From the NCBI GenBank assembly GCA_013176395.1, contig JABMLP010000002.1, positions 1,674,001 through 1,738,000 on the forward strand: a DNA stretch of 64,000 nucleotides, read 5' to 3'. The DNA is from Venturia oleaginea (Eukaryota > Ascomycota > Dothideomycetes > Venturiales > Venturiaceae). Of the stretch, positions 34,275-44,833 are shown piece by piece. The position numbers and the translations under genes are program-made. Each line of letters begins with the position of its first letter. Position 1 is the first letter of the stretch. The notes beneath the pieces were generated by a model. The model had not been told where the DNA came from, did no database searches, and was given only the letters and a program-made list of their open reading frames with translations.

Positions 34275-37200
34275 TGGACCTAGGACCGAGATCGTGCAGT
34301 ACAATTGTTGTAACGCTAACTACAACAAAGCTAGGTCGTTGATCGACCGCTTTCACCCAAAGATACAGTAAGTTATAGTGCTGCAGGAACCAATGGAGAA
34401 GAGAGGCACCACGTACTGCCCCCCGGGGTACACGTTGGCGTTTGAACCAAGGGGGGAGAGGGTGAGAGCGACGAAGGTGGCTTTTTTCATTAGCAAGGAG
34501 ATCGAGCCCGGAACATGGGCGGTCCGCTACTATGGCCCATGGGTCGCGGCGCTCGACATCAACCTCGACGGCTGGCCCGTTACACTTATCAATGTTTACA
34601 ACCCTATCACGAACGAAGTACGAATGACCACATGGCCACAAATACGGACAGCGATAGGAGAGGCGAAGGAGAACTACATGGTCTTAGGGGACATGAATGC
34701 AACGCACCCGAGATGGGGCGGCATTGGCGCGAGGGCGACTCGCCAAGCCGATCATCTCTGGGAGAAGGTGGAAGCGTACAACCTGTATATGCTTACGAAG
34801 AGAGGGGAGCCGACTTGGGAAAGGAATGGAGACAAATCGACGATCGATCTCACGTTCGGGACTGAGGGGGTACACGCCAGGACCGTGTCCTGTCTCCCGG
34901 AACCAGGGTGGAGGGACCTCAAAGACCACCACCCTATCCGGATAGTTTTACAAGCAGAAACAACGAGGGCCACGCGCCTGGGTAGGTTCAATACCGACAG
35001 GATGGATCCGCAAGAGTTCAGAGAGAGAGTCGCGGCCTCCGGATGGCAAAGTTCCGGAGATAGAATGGTGGCGCTACAGGAGGCCATACACCAAGCCCTG
35101 GTGGAACTGTGCCCCAGGATCAAACCAGGAAGAAAAGAGAGGAAAGGGTGGTCCCCCCGCGCTGCAGAACTGGTCAAGGAGAAGGATGATGCCCGTCGGG
35201 ACTACAAAAGAAGCTTTGCGGCCAGAGATAGGGAAAGGTTGCGGACGGCCACCAAAGCCCTAGATCGGGAAATTCGGAGACTCTCTAGGGACAATTGGAG
35301 GACCTTCCTAGATGAGTTTACCAATGACCCCGCCGTACCACACAACAAAGGGCTATGGACAATGTCAAAATGGAGCCGCAAAGGAGCGCCCGGTCTCCCC
35401 CAAATGCCCGATCTGGTCGATCCGAGAACAGGCAGGAAAAGCAAGGACATGGCCGATATAGCGCGGATCCTGGCGGAGAAATTCTTTCCCGCGCAGCAGG
35501 AGGCTGATCTCAGCGACATCGAAGGGGGACCAGGATCAGACCGGCCGTGGGTCATACGGGTCGAGGGCGAAGAAGTGCCGGATATTACAGAGGAGATGAT
35601 CGAGACGGTTATCTTGGAAATGCCCAATAGGAAAGCCCCAGGGCCGGACGAGATCCAGAACGAAGCTATCAAGCTGCTGGTGGAGGACATTAAGAAGCCG
35701 GTTGCGGAAGCGGTACAGACCATGCTTGAGACTGGAGGCCTCCCGCCGTCATTTAAGGAATCCATCACGTGCGTCCTGAAGGAGGGCAAGGGCGACTACA
35801 CTGACCCGGGAGCGTACCGGCCCATCCAATTGGAAAATACACTTGCGAAGCTGGTGGAGAAGGTGGTCGCGCAGCAACTCACAGCTTTTGCTGAGAAAAG
35901 CGGCGCACTGCCGTGGAACCAGTTTGGCGGGAGGAAGCAGAGGTCCACTCTCTCCGCGGTAACGTTCCTGCGCAGCAGTATACACACGTCATGGAAATCA
36001 ACCGCCAAAAAGATTCTAACCATGTTAAGTCTTGACCTCAAAGGGGCTTTCAACCATGTATCGCACAGGAGGTTAATGCACATACTATGGAGCAAGGGAG
36101 TGCCGGCATGGATTCTGAGGTTTATTGAAAGTTTCTTGGAAGGGAGGCGAACCAAGGTGTCCTTTACCGGATTTACGAGCGAGTGGACTTCAGCCAGGAC
36201 CGGGATACCGCAGGGGTCCAACCTCTCACCGATACTCTTCCTCTTCTTTATCTCGGAGCTACTCGAGGAATTCCAGACACCAAACGACGGGCTGGTCGGC
36301 TTTGGCTTCGTGGACGACACAAACTTGATTGCTTGGGGGGTATCGGCCGCAGATAACTGCCGGAGACTAACCGTTGCACATGACAGATGTATCGCTTGGG
36401 CAAAGAGACATGGGGCGACATTTAACCCCACAAAGTACCAACTAATGCACTTCAAGCAGGCCAAACGGACGGAGGCCCAGCCAGGGGACATGGACTCTAC
36501 AGTAGTGGTTGATGGGACTCCAGTAAAGGTAATGAAGAAGGAGATCAGGATGCTCGGGGTCTGGTTCGATCCGTCGTTGAGTTGGGAGTCTCATATGAAC
36601 AGAGCCATCGGCAAGGCCAGGGCAGCTATGGGAGCAATGGGGCGGCTGGTAGCCGGAATATTTGGACCATCATTGCGGAAGTCCAGACTCATTTATATAG
36701 CAGTGGTAAGACCTACACTCCTATATGGGATCCAGGCGTGGGGATGCAATGACCGAGCTGGAGGTATTACGCGGGCACCGTACATGGAGCGATTGGCAAG
36801 AGTCCAGAGGGACTGCCTTAGGAAGGTAACCGGGGGCTATAGGCGAACCCCCGTTGTTGCGCTGGAAAGGGAGACGTCGGTCCAGCCGATGGACCTATAC
36901 GTGGAGCAGCTCGTCCTGGAACGAGTAGGAGCGGTAAAGGACCACCCGGTGGAAAAAGAGATACAACACACAGTTGAACTCATGTGGAGGGACATGGAGG
37001 CTGTCCCCCCACCACCAAGGGGGAGAAAAAGGAGAGGAAGACCCAGGGTACTCCCCCGGCGACCGGAGACACCGGCGGAGATGGGAGCTGCTAGACTAGC
37101 ACTACGGGAGACGCAGTCCAACGAAATGCCTCAGTATGCTCCCGCAGAGCTACCCAACTTATACTATGGAGGACCGGAGCCAGAGCCAAGACCGGGTCGA

Positions 37201-37896
37201 CGACCCATTCATACCGTTAGGAATAACCCCAACCTCCCGTCACCAAGACCAACGCTAGGGAGACCTACACATGAAGTGGGACCCTACAACCAGAGACGGG
37301 CCATTGCTAGGACGAGAAGGGAGCGAGGAAGGCCCGACGCTGAGGAACCGGGAGCCGAAAATAGGAGAAGAAGAGCTCGAAGGGGGGGAAACCTGCATAA
37401 ATATAGGCTGCCCTCCAAAATCTCCGCGCTGCTGGAGGAGATATGGAGGGCAAGGTGGGAGGAGAAGAGAAGGAACAAGGCCGGTGCGACTTGGTCTAAG
37501 GAGTGGGAGGACGAGACACTGGGACTGTACGATGGCCTCACGAAACTTGAAGCTACAGCGGTTTTTTTGATGAGAACAGAGGTATTGGGACTCCGGTCCT
37601 GGCTGGCAGCAATACATGTGCCAGGGATAACCCCGGAATGCGCGTGTGGATGGCGACACCAGACACTAATTCATGTATTCGACTTCTGCCCCAGATACAA
37701 TAGAGACCATCTGAGGAGCGAAACTGGTACAACATCGATACGTACGGCACTCAATACCAGCAAGGGATGCAAGGCTGCTGCTAGGTGGATGCTCGACAAT
37801 AATATCCTGCCCTATCTTACCGTGGCAAACAACGCACAAAAGGAGGACAGGTCAAACTTCTCCGCGGCACCGCGGCTGGTGGGGAGAATTGAGTAA
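34267..37896 (+). pseudogene. LINE ORF2: endonuclease-reverse transcriptase with one internal stop
   Basis: From the ATG at 34267 the frame reads the start of the apurinic-like endonuclease (EIVQYNCCNANYNKARSL), hits TAA at 34369-34371, then continues in the same frame to 37896 (VIVLQEPMEK...). Endonuclease motifs: VLQEP, VLGDMNATHPRWGG, STIDLTF and DHHPIRI. RT motifs: PGAYRPIQL, LDLKGAFNHVSH, GIPQGSNLSPILF and FVDDTNLIAWG (active site in FVDD form, about 36307). No RNase H domain was recognised. The C-terminal knuckle is ECACGWRHQTLIHVFDFC. Apart from the single nonsense codon everything looks functional, so this copy could be dead, read through, or recently inactivated. Confidence 0.85.
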
Positions 37897-38100
37897 GAAG
37901 ACACAGAGTAGAAGGGGGGACGAGCAGAGACTACGGACGGGAAGGAGGAGAAGCTGAAGTGAGAAATGAGCGGAATTCCCGAGCCATGGACGGTACAAAC
38001 ACTGTCCATCAGCACGAACTCCAACCAACCAGGAGAAAGCGTTAGAGAGCTGAAGGTGCGATGAGGGTCTTGGAGGGACCGAGGAGAGAAGGGGAGGTGT

Positions 38101-39016
38101 GGACTGAAGATTGCTGTGAGGTGAAGGAGGGAGGAGAGATTGGGTGGAAGTTGTTTAGTTATTAACGGCGAGTTACCAGAGCGCGCCGTGTCCGTTACCA
38201 CGCCCTCACCTGGACTCGCAATGTTTGGGTCCTCACGATGCTTGGCATATTGAATCCTGGTGTTGTAAAAATCCTGGACCCTGGATTTACAATAACAATG
38301 GCCAACTCGGAAACTAGACAACACCGGCCCGGAACAGAGGATTGGGAGCATTAGGACCGGAGGGTGTCCTATACTGACCACAGTATAGATGACTCGGGTA
38401 GTGAACGGGGGGGCATAGTTCGACGGCGCCGGTCCATGGACGGGGCGCGGTCTGGAAAGTGACGAAAGGCTTTTTTATCCCAGAGAGTTGGGTTTTTGCA
38501 ATTGTAGATAGAGATTGTGGGCACACGGCACATACGCCATTACATACCACGTAAAAATCCGATTATTATTATTAATAGCGTATGTGCCGTGTGCCCACAA
38601 TCTCTATCTACAATTGCAAAAAGCCAACTCTCTGGGATTAAAAAGCCTTTCGTCACTTTCCAGACCGCGCCCCGTCCATGGACCGGCGCCGTCGAACTAT
38701 GCCCACCCCCGTTCACTACCCGAGTCATCTATACTATGGTCAGTATAGGACACTCTCCGATCCTGATGTTCCCAATCTTCTGTTCCGGGTCCGGTGTTGT
38801 CCAGATTCCGAGTTGGCCATTGTTGTTGTAAATCCAGGGTCCAGGATTTTACAACACCAGGATCCAATATGCCAAGCATCGTGAGGACCCAAGCATTGCG
38901 AGTCCAGGTGAGGGCGTGGTAGTGGACATGGCGCGCCCTGGTAACGCGCCGTTAATAAATAAACAACTTCCACCCCAATCTCTCCTCCCTACTTCACCTT
39001 ACAACAATCTTTAGTC
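38101..39016. repeat. Long palindrome: LINE 3' end and its inverted copy
   Basis: Left arm 38101-38537 (the 3' UTR end of the LINE) and right arm 38578-39016 are reverse complements, with a 40-bp spacer that contains (ATT)n. Next to the spacer I count about 2 mismatches in 98 bases; farther out identity is about 94%. Transcription through it would give a hairpin of over 400 bp. Confidence 0.9.
38578..39016 (-). mobile_element. 5'-truncated LINE copy, tail-to-tail with the full-length one
   Basis: About 440 bp matching only the LINE 3' UTR, on the minus strand. Its 3' end carries the (TAA)n tail at 38562-38577, and homology stops near 39016. This is the usual outcome of truncated reverse transcription, inserted at or beside the tail of the other copy. 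Confidence 0.8.
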
Positions 39017-40288
39017 TTATATACAGAGAGATCTACAGCTTCAAATAGATTAATTACCGCACTAAAGATTAATTTATCGGCTAGAGACTAACAACTAATA
39101 GTCAAGTAATGTTATGGGCACGGCCCTTGGTTGGTATAGGCTAAGAGCCTAAGCCTGATTGAGCCTAGTATAGAGACAGAACCTCATTGAGGTTCTCTGT
39201 TTGTAGATACCTTCACTCCTTAACTGAATCTAAACAATCTTTGGCTACGAGTATGCTGCGTCTTTCGAGCTACCGTCCCGCAATAGTTAATTCTAATCCC
39301 TACCCAGGCCTACGCGCTGTCACAGGCTATGGCCTAGATTGTGGTTCTCGGCTATGCCCTCACCCTTTGGAAACTTCTGGAAGATTCCACAGCCCCACCA
39401 CCACTGATTATAAAACCATGTATTCTAGTCTTTCTCTCTTTTCTTCAAGTTGTAATACTCGTCAATCAGGATAGTCAATTGAAAAACATATCGACCACGT
39501 GTAAGAGTTCAACCCTCAAAGGTGTTTCGCAAGTGAGGGAAGACAGCTTATATTTCAAGTATCTAAGTGCAAAGAGAAAGTGTAGGTACAGGAAGAACAA
39601 CTTGTATATATAATCTTCCAAGTAGGAAAAGGACATGCTGTCCTGAGAAGAGAATAGAAAGGAGTAGAAGCGCATGTGAAACGGTCCCTGAATAATCCCT
39701 GCTAGGCGCACGTGAGAACTACCAGGTAGTGCTAAGAATCCATCCAGGATAAGTTGAGAAAGGATCTATCCTTTGACACCACGCCTCTCACACGCGCCTA
39801 GATTATCTTTTTACTATCCTTGGTTATCCATATACTATACCTCCGCAAATAGTTGGTTCTACTTTTTACGAGTCTATTCTCCTTATCTTTCTCCTCCTAT
39901 AGATAGGTAGGTCTTCACTGTAATCCTACGTTAGGAAGGAGAAGTTAGGGTAGGAATTTTTTTGTTTGATTGCTGTCAATCGCTTAGAGATTAACCTTCT
40001 TTTGGCCGCCTTCCATAGTACAGTCGCGGGTATTAGAAAGAGGGAAAATCCGATTAGGGTAGTATTCTCTAATAAATACCGTGATTTGGATAACGAATGA
40101 TTTAAGGAATTATACTGAAGATGAAACGGCAAATCCAGTGTACGAATAATGTTGAGATCGATAGGAATAAATTGTACCCACTCCTTTCGATCTTGTACCC
40201 GATCTAGGGTACGATCGTCGATAAACACGGGCCACGGCTCTTCGTATTGAGGATCAGGGCTCGGATTTAAGATGATTCGAGAGCCAGC

Positions 40289-40327
<39 letters not shown>

Positions 40328-41052
40328 CATGACGTTATTGACACTAAAGCAAGCACCAGAATCTACTATGGTTGCTTGACTATTCGCTAATAGTCTCTGG
40401 CCAATGCTTCCATCCTCAATATATCTGTACTCGAGTCTACTTGCCGCCGTTTGCGTGCAATGCTTGTTCCAACATACGTCTTGATACATCGTAAAAGACC
40501 GCTCTAGAGCCCTCTCCGCGTTTTTAACCGTCCTTAGCCGTCCTCCGCCGTCAACGCTTTACTTTACCGTAGATCAGAATTGCGGGCGGTCCTCTCTCAA
40601 AATTTCTCACGAAGTCAGTCAAAAATTTGGAGATTGTTCCCGTTGACGCACAAGCTACAATAAATATCAACTAGCCCCAACCTTGTCAACCGTACCTCGC
40701 ATCTGCCGCACTATAATACAGCAAAGATACCCCTGTGAATCCTTGCGACAGTCAAAATATTATAGGCCCAATAGCCATTTAGAACCGTAGGTACCACAGT
40801 AATGCGGGTGAGAGATAAGGTATTCAGCAGAATTAGCCTCACATATCTTGTTCCGAAAATGGGTTGCATGGGTGAGATATCATCCACAACGAAGTGCTGT
40901 CAGGAACCGAATGTTCCGGGCTAATAATCATATTCATCGCTACCACGGAAATGTACTGTAGTACTCTTTTGCAGGGCAAAAAAAGGTTTATTCCAATCCC
41001 TACCATGGTCTACGCGCTCAGGTCGCCGAGGTCATCTTTACATTATTTGATA
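39017..41052. repeat. Degenerate LTR-type repeat debris
   Basis: An AT-rich stretch with no intact gene. It contains fragments repeated elsewhere in the window: 39866-39955 resembles 41816-41903 and, inverted, 44100-44215; 40380-40480 resembles 44254-44350; and an (a)atccctaccnnggtctacgcgct string occurs near 39293 and 40997 and, inverted, near 44430-44460. A near-perfect palindrome agaacctcattgaggttct lies at about 39179. I read these as pieces of one or two old LTR retrotransposon families. Confidence 0.55.
40290..40325. repeat. (AG)n microsatellite
   Basis: About 17 uninterrupted AG units within the repeat debris. Confidence 0.95.
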
Positions 41053-41772
41053 ACGTATTCCACCACCGAGCCGGTCATTTTTCCTTGGCACGACCAACTC
41101 ATGTTACGACTCTTCAATTTTATCGCTATCAACAATAGAGTCCAAGTCCGTCGTGCTACTATCTGATTCAGAAGATATCTCGATATCCTTCTTACACGTT
41201 CGCGCATTGTGCCCAGTCGCGCCGCAGTTCCCACAGCGCCTTTGAGTTGGTCGGGCTGTTTCTTGATCACCACTACTACGAGTATTCTTTGATCCCTGAG
41301 GCGCAACAGACGCCTCAGCAGCTACCCGCGCTGCTGCAGTCCCATACTCTACAGTACCACCTTGCTGGATCCGCTTCCTTTTACGCCATATTCGCTTCGT
41401 CATTACTGCCAATTGCTCTTCAAGCTCGTGGTTTCGTGCAATAACTAGAGCGTTCTGGTGTAGCATCAATTCAGCGCGAATCCTCGCGAATCGAGATCGA
41501 GGATATATCTGATAATCGTTTGCTTTTCTATCGTAATGAGCTTATGAGAGTTTGGGCGAGTTTGAGATCGAGAGGTGATTCCGCGGAGCCGATCAGAGAG
41601 CCTTTGGTGTTTAACGTTAAAGGCTGTAGCAGCGCGCCGTAGGCTTTGAAATTGGCCAGAGATATAAGCCTGAAGAGCGAGATCAATTCTACCTTCTTGA
41701 ATGGCTATCGCGTTGTTAAATAGGATAAGGGCTGTGCCAAGGAAAAGTGGCCGGCTCGGTGGTGGAATACGT
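41053..41772 (-). mobile_element. Fot1/pogo-like deletion derivative, copy 2
   Basis: A 720-bp element flanked by TA on both sides (gaTA|ACGTATTCC ... GGAATACGT|TAtc), with inverted repeats of about 40 bp. On the minus strand it keeps the N-terminal DNA-binding part of a Fot1/pogo transposase (QSLRRAATAFNVKHQRLSDR, LRGITSRSQTRPNSHKL) and the C-terminal Cys/His knuckle CGNCGATGHNARTC with an acidic Ser-rich end. The DDE catalytic core is missing, so the element is non-autonomous. It has the same family and same ends as the 351-bp copy at 32120, in the opposite orientation. Confidence 0.8.
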
Positions 41773-41815
41773 TATCATATTTTCGGAAATAATGATTCTT
41801 TTTTGCTATTAGGGT

Positions 41816-41903
41816 TTTACGTATCTATTCTCCTTATCTTTTTATACTTACATCTAAGGTCTTTCTTACAATGTTACGTTTGGAAGAAGAAGTCGGGGTA
41901 GAT
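41816..41903 (+). repeat. LTR-like repeat fragment beside the MFS gene 3' end
   Basis: It shares ctattctccttatctttt and then a ggtcttt...gttacgtttggaag run with 39866-39955, and is similar in its second half to the reverse complement of 44100-44215. It ends just before the antiporter stop codon. Confidence 0.55.
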
Positions 41904-41926
41904 GACCTTAACAAACTACGCCACTG

Positions 41927-43877
41927 TTACCCCACGATAGCTTGTCTCCGGAACTTCCAGCCAACGCCAAAAACACCCAAAAAGTTTAATGCAGAGAATC
42001 CTAATACGACAATCAAAACGGAAACGACAGCTTGGTTGTAGCATGCCAGGATGAGAGAAGACATAGTGGGATACGTCGTCTGCAATTGATCCCTCAGTTG
42101 GATAAGCCCAACTTGGGAGATGGAGTGAGAGTTCAGCCCGGGTACAAATCTGGCGAGGCGCCGCGAGAGCGTTTTCTCGAACAGTGTTTGACCAATAGAA
42201 AGTGAGAGCGAGGCTTAAGGAAGATGTCAGTCGACAGAATTCTTTTAAAGATGTGAATTTCATATTGCGAAATGACTTACGTCCCAGTAGTGAGCAAAGT
42301 AGAAGAAGCGCCGTAGCTAGAGAAATAGCGTTGTCGTTGTTATCAAAGATCTCTTGCACAAGATTTGCCGGCGCCTGAAATATGAGCCCAAACCCTCCTC
42401 CGAAAAGAATCTCATATCCAATCCATGCAGCGTTTGGTGAGGCGATAGTGATCCTTGTCAGCAGTCCTGCGCCAGTGGTCATAATTGTGGCTCCACAAAT
42501 GATCATCGGACCCCAATGGCCCACGAAGGTGACGAGAGGCCCCGATAGCAAGGAAACAACCGCGAAGCTAAGAACTTGGGGTAAAATCTTGACAGCCGAT
42601 GTCAAGGGGGAGTCATTCTTGACTACCTGAAACCAGACTGGGAGCCAGTAGTTCATGGTGTTAGAGGCTGCGTTGGTTGCAAATCCGAGTAAGCAGCAGG
42701 TAGTCAACTCTACAATAACGTCTCTGTGCAATAAGGCAGCAGGAACTGTACTGTCTTCGCCTAGAGTTTTCTGAACGACCGCGAAGGCTGCACCCAAAAC
42801 GAAGGAGGCGCAGAAGAGCAGGATGATGCGCCAGCTTGACCAGGGAAAGCGGGATCCTCCCCAAGTGAGAGCGAGTAGGAGACTGGTAGTAGCGGATACT
42901 ATCAAGAGCAAGCCCAGAAGGTCTAGGTGCTTGAGCTTTGCTTTAAAGTCCAGGTCTGCTGGACCTCTGATTGGTTGGTTTTTTTTGAAACAGAGCGCGA
43001 GAGCGAGACCGACGGCGGAACCGATTGGTAAATTAATCCCTTCAATAAGGTCAGCATACTACCTAGGAAAGATCGACTATGCCTAAGGACGGACAGAAGC
43101 ACCATCTCCAACCTAGCCTTTCAGTCATGACTCCTCCTAGTCTGTCTCAACCATTAGCTTGAACTGCCACGAAAAGTATAATCTCGTAAACTTACAATGG
43201 CCCTGCAATATTGGACACCCCTAACAAGCTCGACGCGATGCCGATATAGATGGGCCGCTTTGAGAGTGGTGCTGAGTGTCGAATGATAAGTAGACCTCCA
43301 GTGAAAATTCCACCATTCCCTAGACCAGCAATAGCACGCCCCAGTATGAATACTGAAGAGCTACTAGCAACAGCACATAATAAAGAGCCGATCTCAAATA
43401 GGAGTAAGGCGCATAGGAAGACACTCTTAATAGAGAAGAGATTGTAGAGTTTTCCGTACGGGAGCTGGGTAGTTGCCGAAAGAAGGAAGTAGGCGCTGCC
43501 ATACAAGCCGGCATCCTGTATAGTATCGAAATCGTCAGTGATTTTGGGAATAACGACTGAGATTATGGTTCCATCCTAGTTGAGCCAGCAGTTAGTGACT
43601 GAGATCTCATGAATATTCCGCCGCAGCAAGGTGACGTTACCAAGCCTGTACAAAAGACGGCGAAAGATATAGCCATGACTATCAAACTGGCTCTAACAGT
43701 CGATGGATACTCATTAATGGTTTCATCATTATTTTCTCCGATGCTTTGCTGCCTATTTCCAACTATGCTCGATAGTTCGTAGTGTTCGGAGCTTGAAGAC
43801 GTTGGGCCGTTATGGGATACCACAACCGGAGCCTTCCTTGACAGCTGGGCGGCTTCTTCGTCGTCTTTAGGATGCAT
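41927..43877 (-). CDS. MFS drug:H+ antiporter, DHA2 (14-TM) family
   Basis: Minus-strand exons 43877-43641, 43575-43196, 43141-43095, 43039-42281 and 42213-41927 give about 569 aa. The joined protein is complete: a hydrophilic N-terminus, then FAVFCTGLDGTIISVVIPKI (the family's LDxTIxxxAIPxI), GLYGSAYFLLSATTQLPYGK, SIKSVFLCALLLFEIGSLLC, GRAIAGLGNGGIF, and [26 protein letters not shown] spanning three exons, then the second half with many membrane segments, ending FRRQAIVG. Such pumps export secondary metabolites and toxins and are common in polyketide clusters. It lies head-to-head with the synthase gene, about 1 kb away, and its introns splice cleanly although it sits inside repeat debris. 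One donor (GTCCGT after exon 3) is weak. Confidence 0.85.
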
Positions 43878-44833
43878 GACTATGCCTTTGGTGCTTTGGC
43901 TATGCTGCTGGTGCGTTGGCGATGTTTTTGTAGAGTCAATATTCGTTCGGGATACGTGTGGAGTGGCGACATAGACTGCGCCTAATCCGGGGGTAAGTTG
44001 ATCGAGTGGAGGTGAAGTTAGAGATCCCTTTTTTGGCCCTCGGCGGGCAGGGGTGTTTCGACAATTATTATGGTTGCGGCCCAAAGAAGGTTAATTTCTT
44101 AGCGATGGACAGAAAACCCTTCTACCTACTCCAACTTCTCCTTTACAACGTAGGATTATAACAAAGCCCTACTTAGCTATAAGTCAGAAAGATTAGGCGG
44201 ACAAGAAAAAACCTACCAATTACGAAGATATAGTATACTACGGTTACATGGCTATTAGTTGTTAGTCTCTGGCCCATGCTTCCATCCTCAATATATCCGT
44301 ACTCGAGTCTACTCGCAGCTGTTTGCGTGCAATGCTTGTTCCAGCACGCGTACTTACCAGAACTCCGATCTACACAGGGCTTTTTCACCGCCAGCGCTAA
44401 CGACTAATAGGCCGGTAACCGTTGTAAAGACGACCTGAGCGCATAGGCCAAGGTAGGGATTAGAAGCAACCTTCGGAGGTATGGTCTAGATACTTGTTAG
44501 GACGCGGATCACTTACCAGATCCTAAAACATACTAAAAACAATAGAATCTACGAGGGTTGGAAGTCCCGAGGCCCGTGTAGATGATTCGCGCCAAATATG
44601 TATAATCCTCCAGACTAGTAATGGAGACAACAGGACCAGGAGCATTCTGTTTCACATAAATGCATACAAAGGCGCCAGTGGACCTCCATGAGTATCGCCG
44701 AAGAACAGATACGGATGCACTGTAGTTGAGAGGCTGCTTTCGTATATAGATGGACGCAACGACGTGTATCCTCCTTCTCATTGGGAACTTTTCAACTTCT
44801 TTCTCTTTAAGCAGAACTAGTACGAAAACAACC
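43878..44833. other. Divergent promoter region of antiporter and polyketide synthase, with repeat insertions
   Basis: The shared upstream region contains repeat fragments at about 44100-44215 (inverted relative to 39866 and 41816) and at 44254-44350 (direct copy of 40380-40480), plus the inverted string near 44430-44460. Little unique promoter sequence remains, mainly 44540-44833. Confidence 0.55.

Larger units (their letters stand above)
32471..38576 (+). mobile_element. Tad-like non-LTR retrotransposon (LINE), nearly full length
   Basis: A two-ORF LINE: leader about 32484-32609, ORF1 32610-34274, ORF2 34267-37896 (with one internal stop) and a 3' UTR to about 38537. The order, zinc-knuckle ORF1 then endonuclease-RT ORF2, fits the Tad1 clade common in ascomycetes. 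The whole segment is bounded by 44-bp inverted sequences, (TAA)n followed by the run from GATTTTACGTGG to GCGTATG, at 32470-32513 and 38531-38576, which is not expected for a LINE. It is GC-richer than the flanking debris and shows little decay, so the insertion looks recent. Confidence 0.85.

Noticed and set aside
35796..36491. 231-codon minus-strand ORF opposite the LINE reverse transcriptase
   Set aside because: Shadow of the RT domain; no independent features.
39926..40489. 187-codon minus-strand ORF containing a Ser/Leu run
   Set aside because: It runs through an (AG)n microsatellite and repeat debris; part of it is the repeat shared with 44254-44350.
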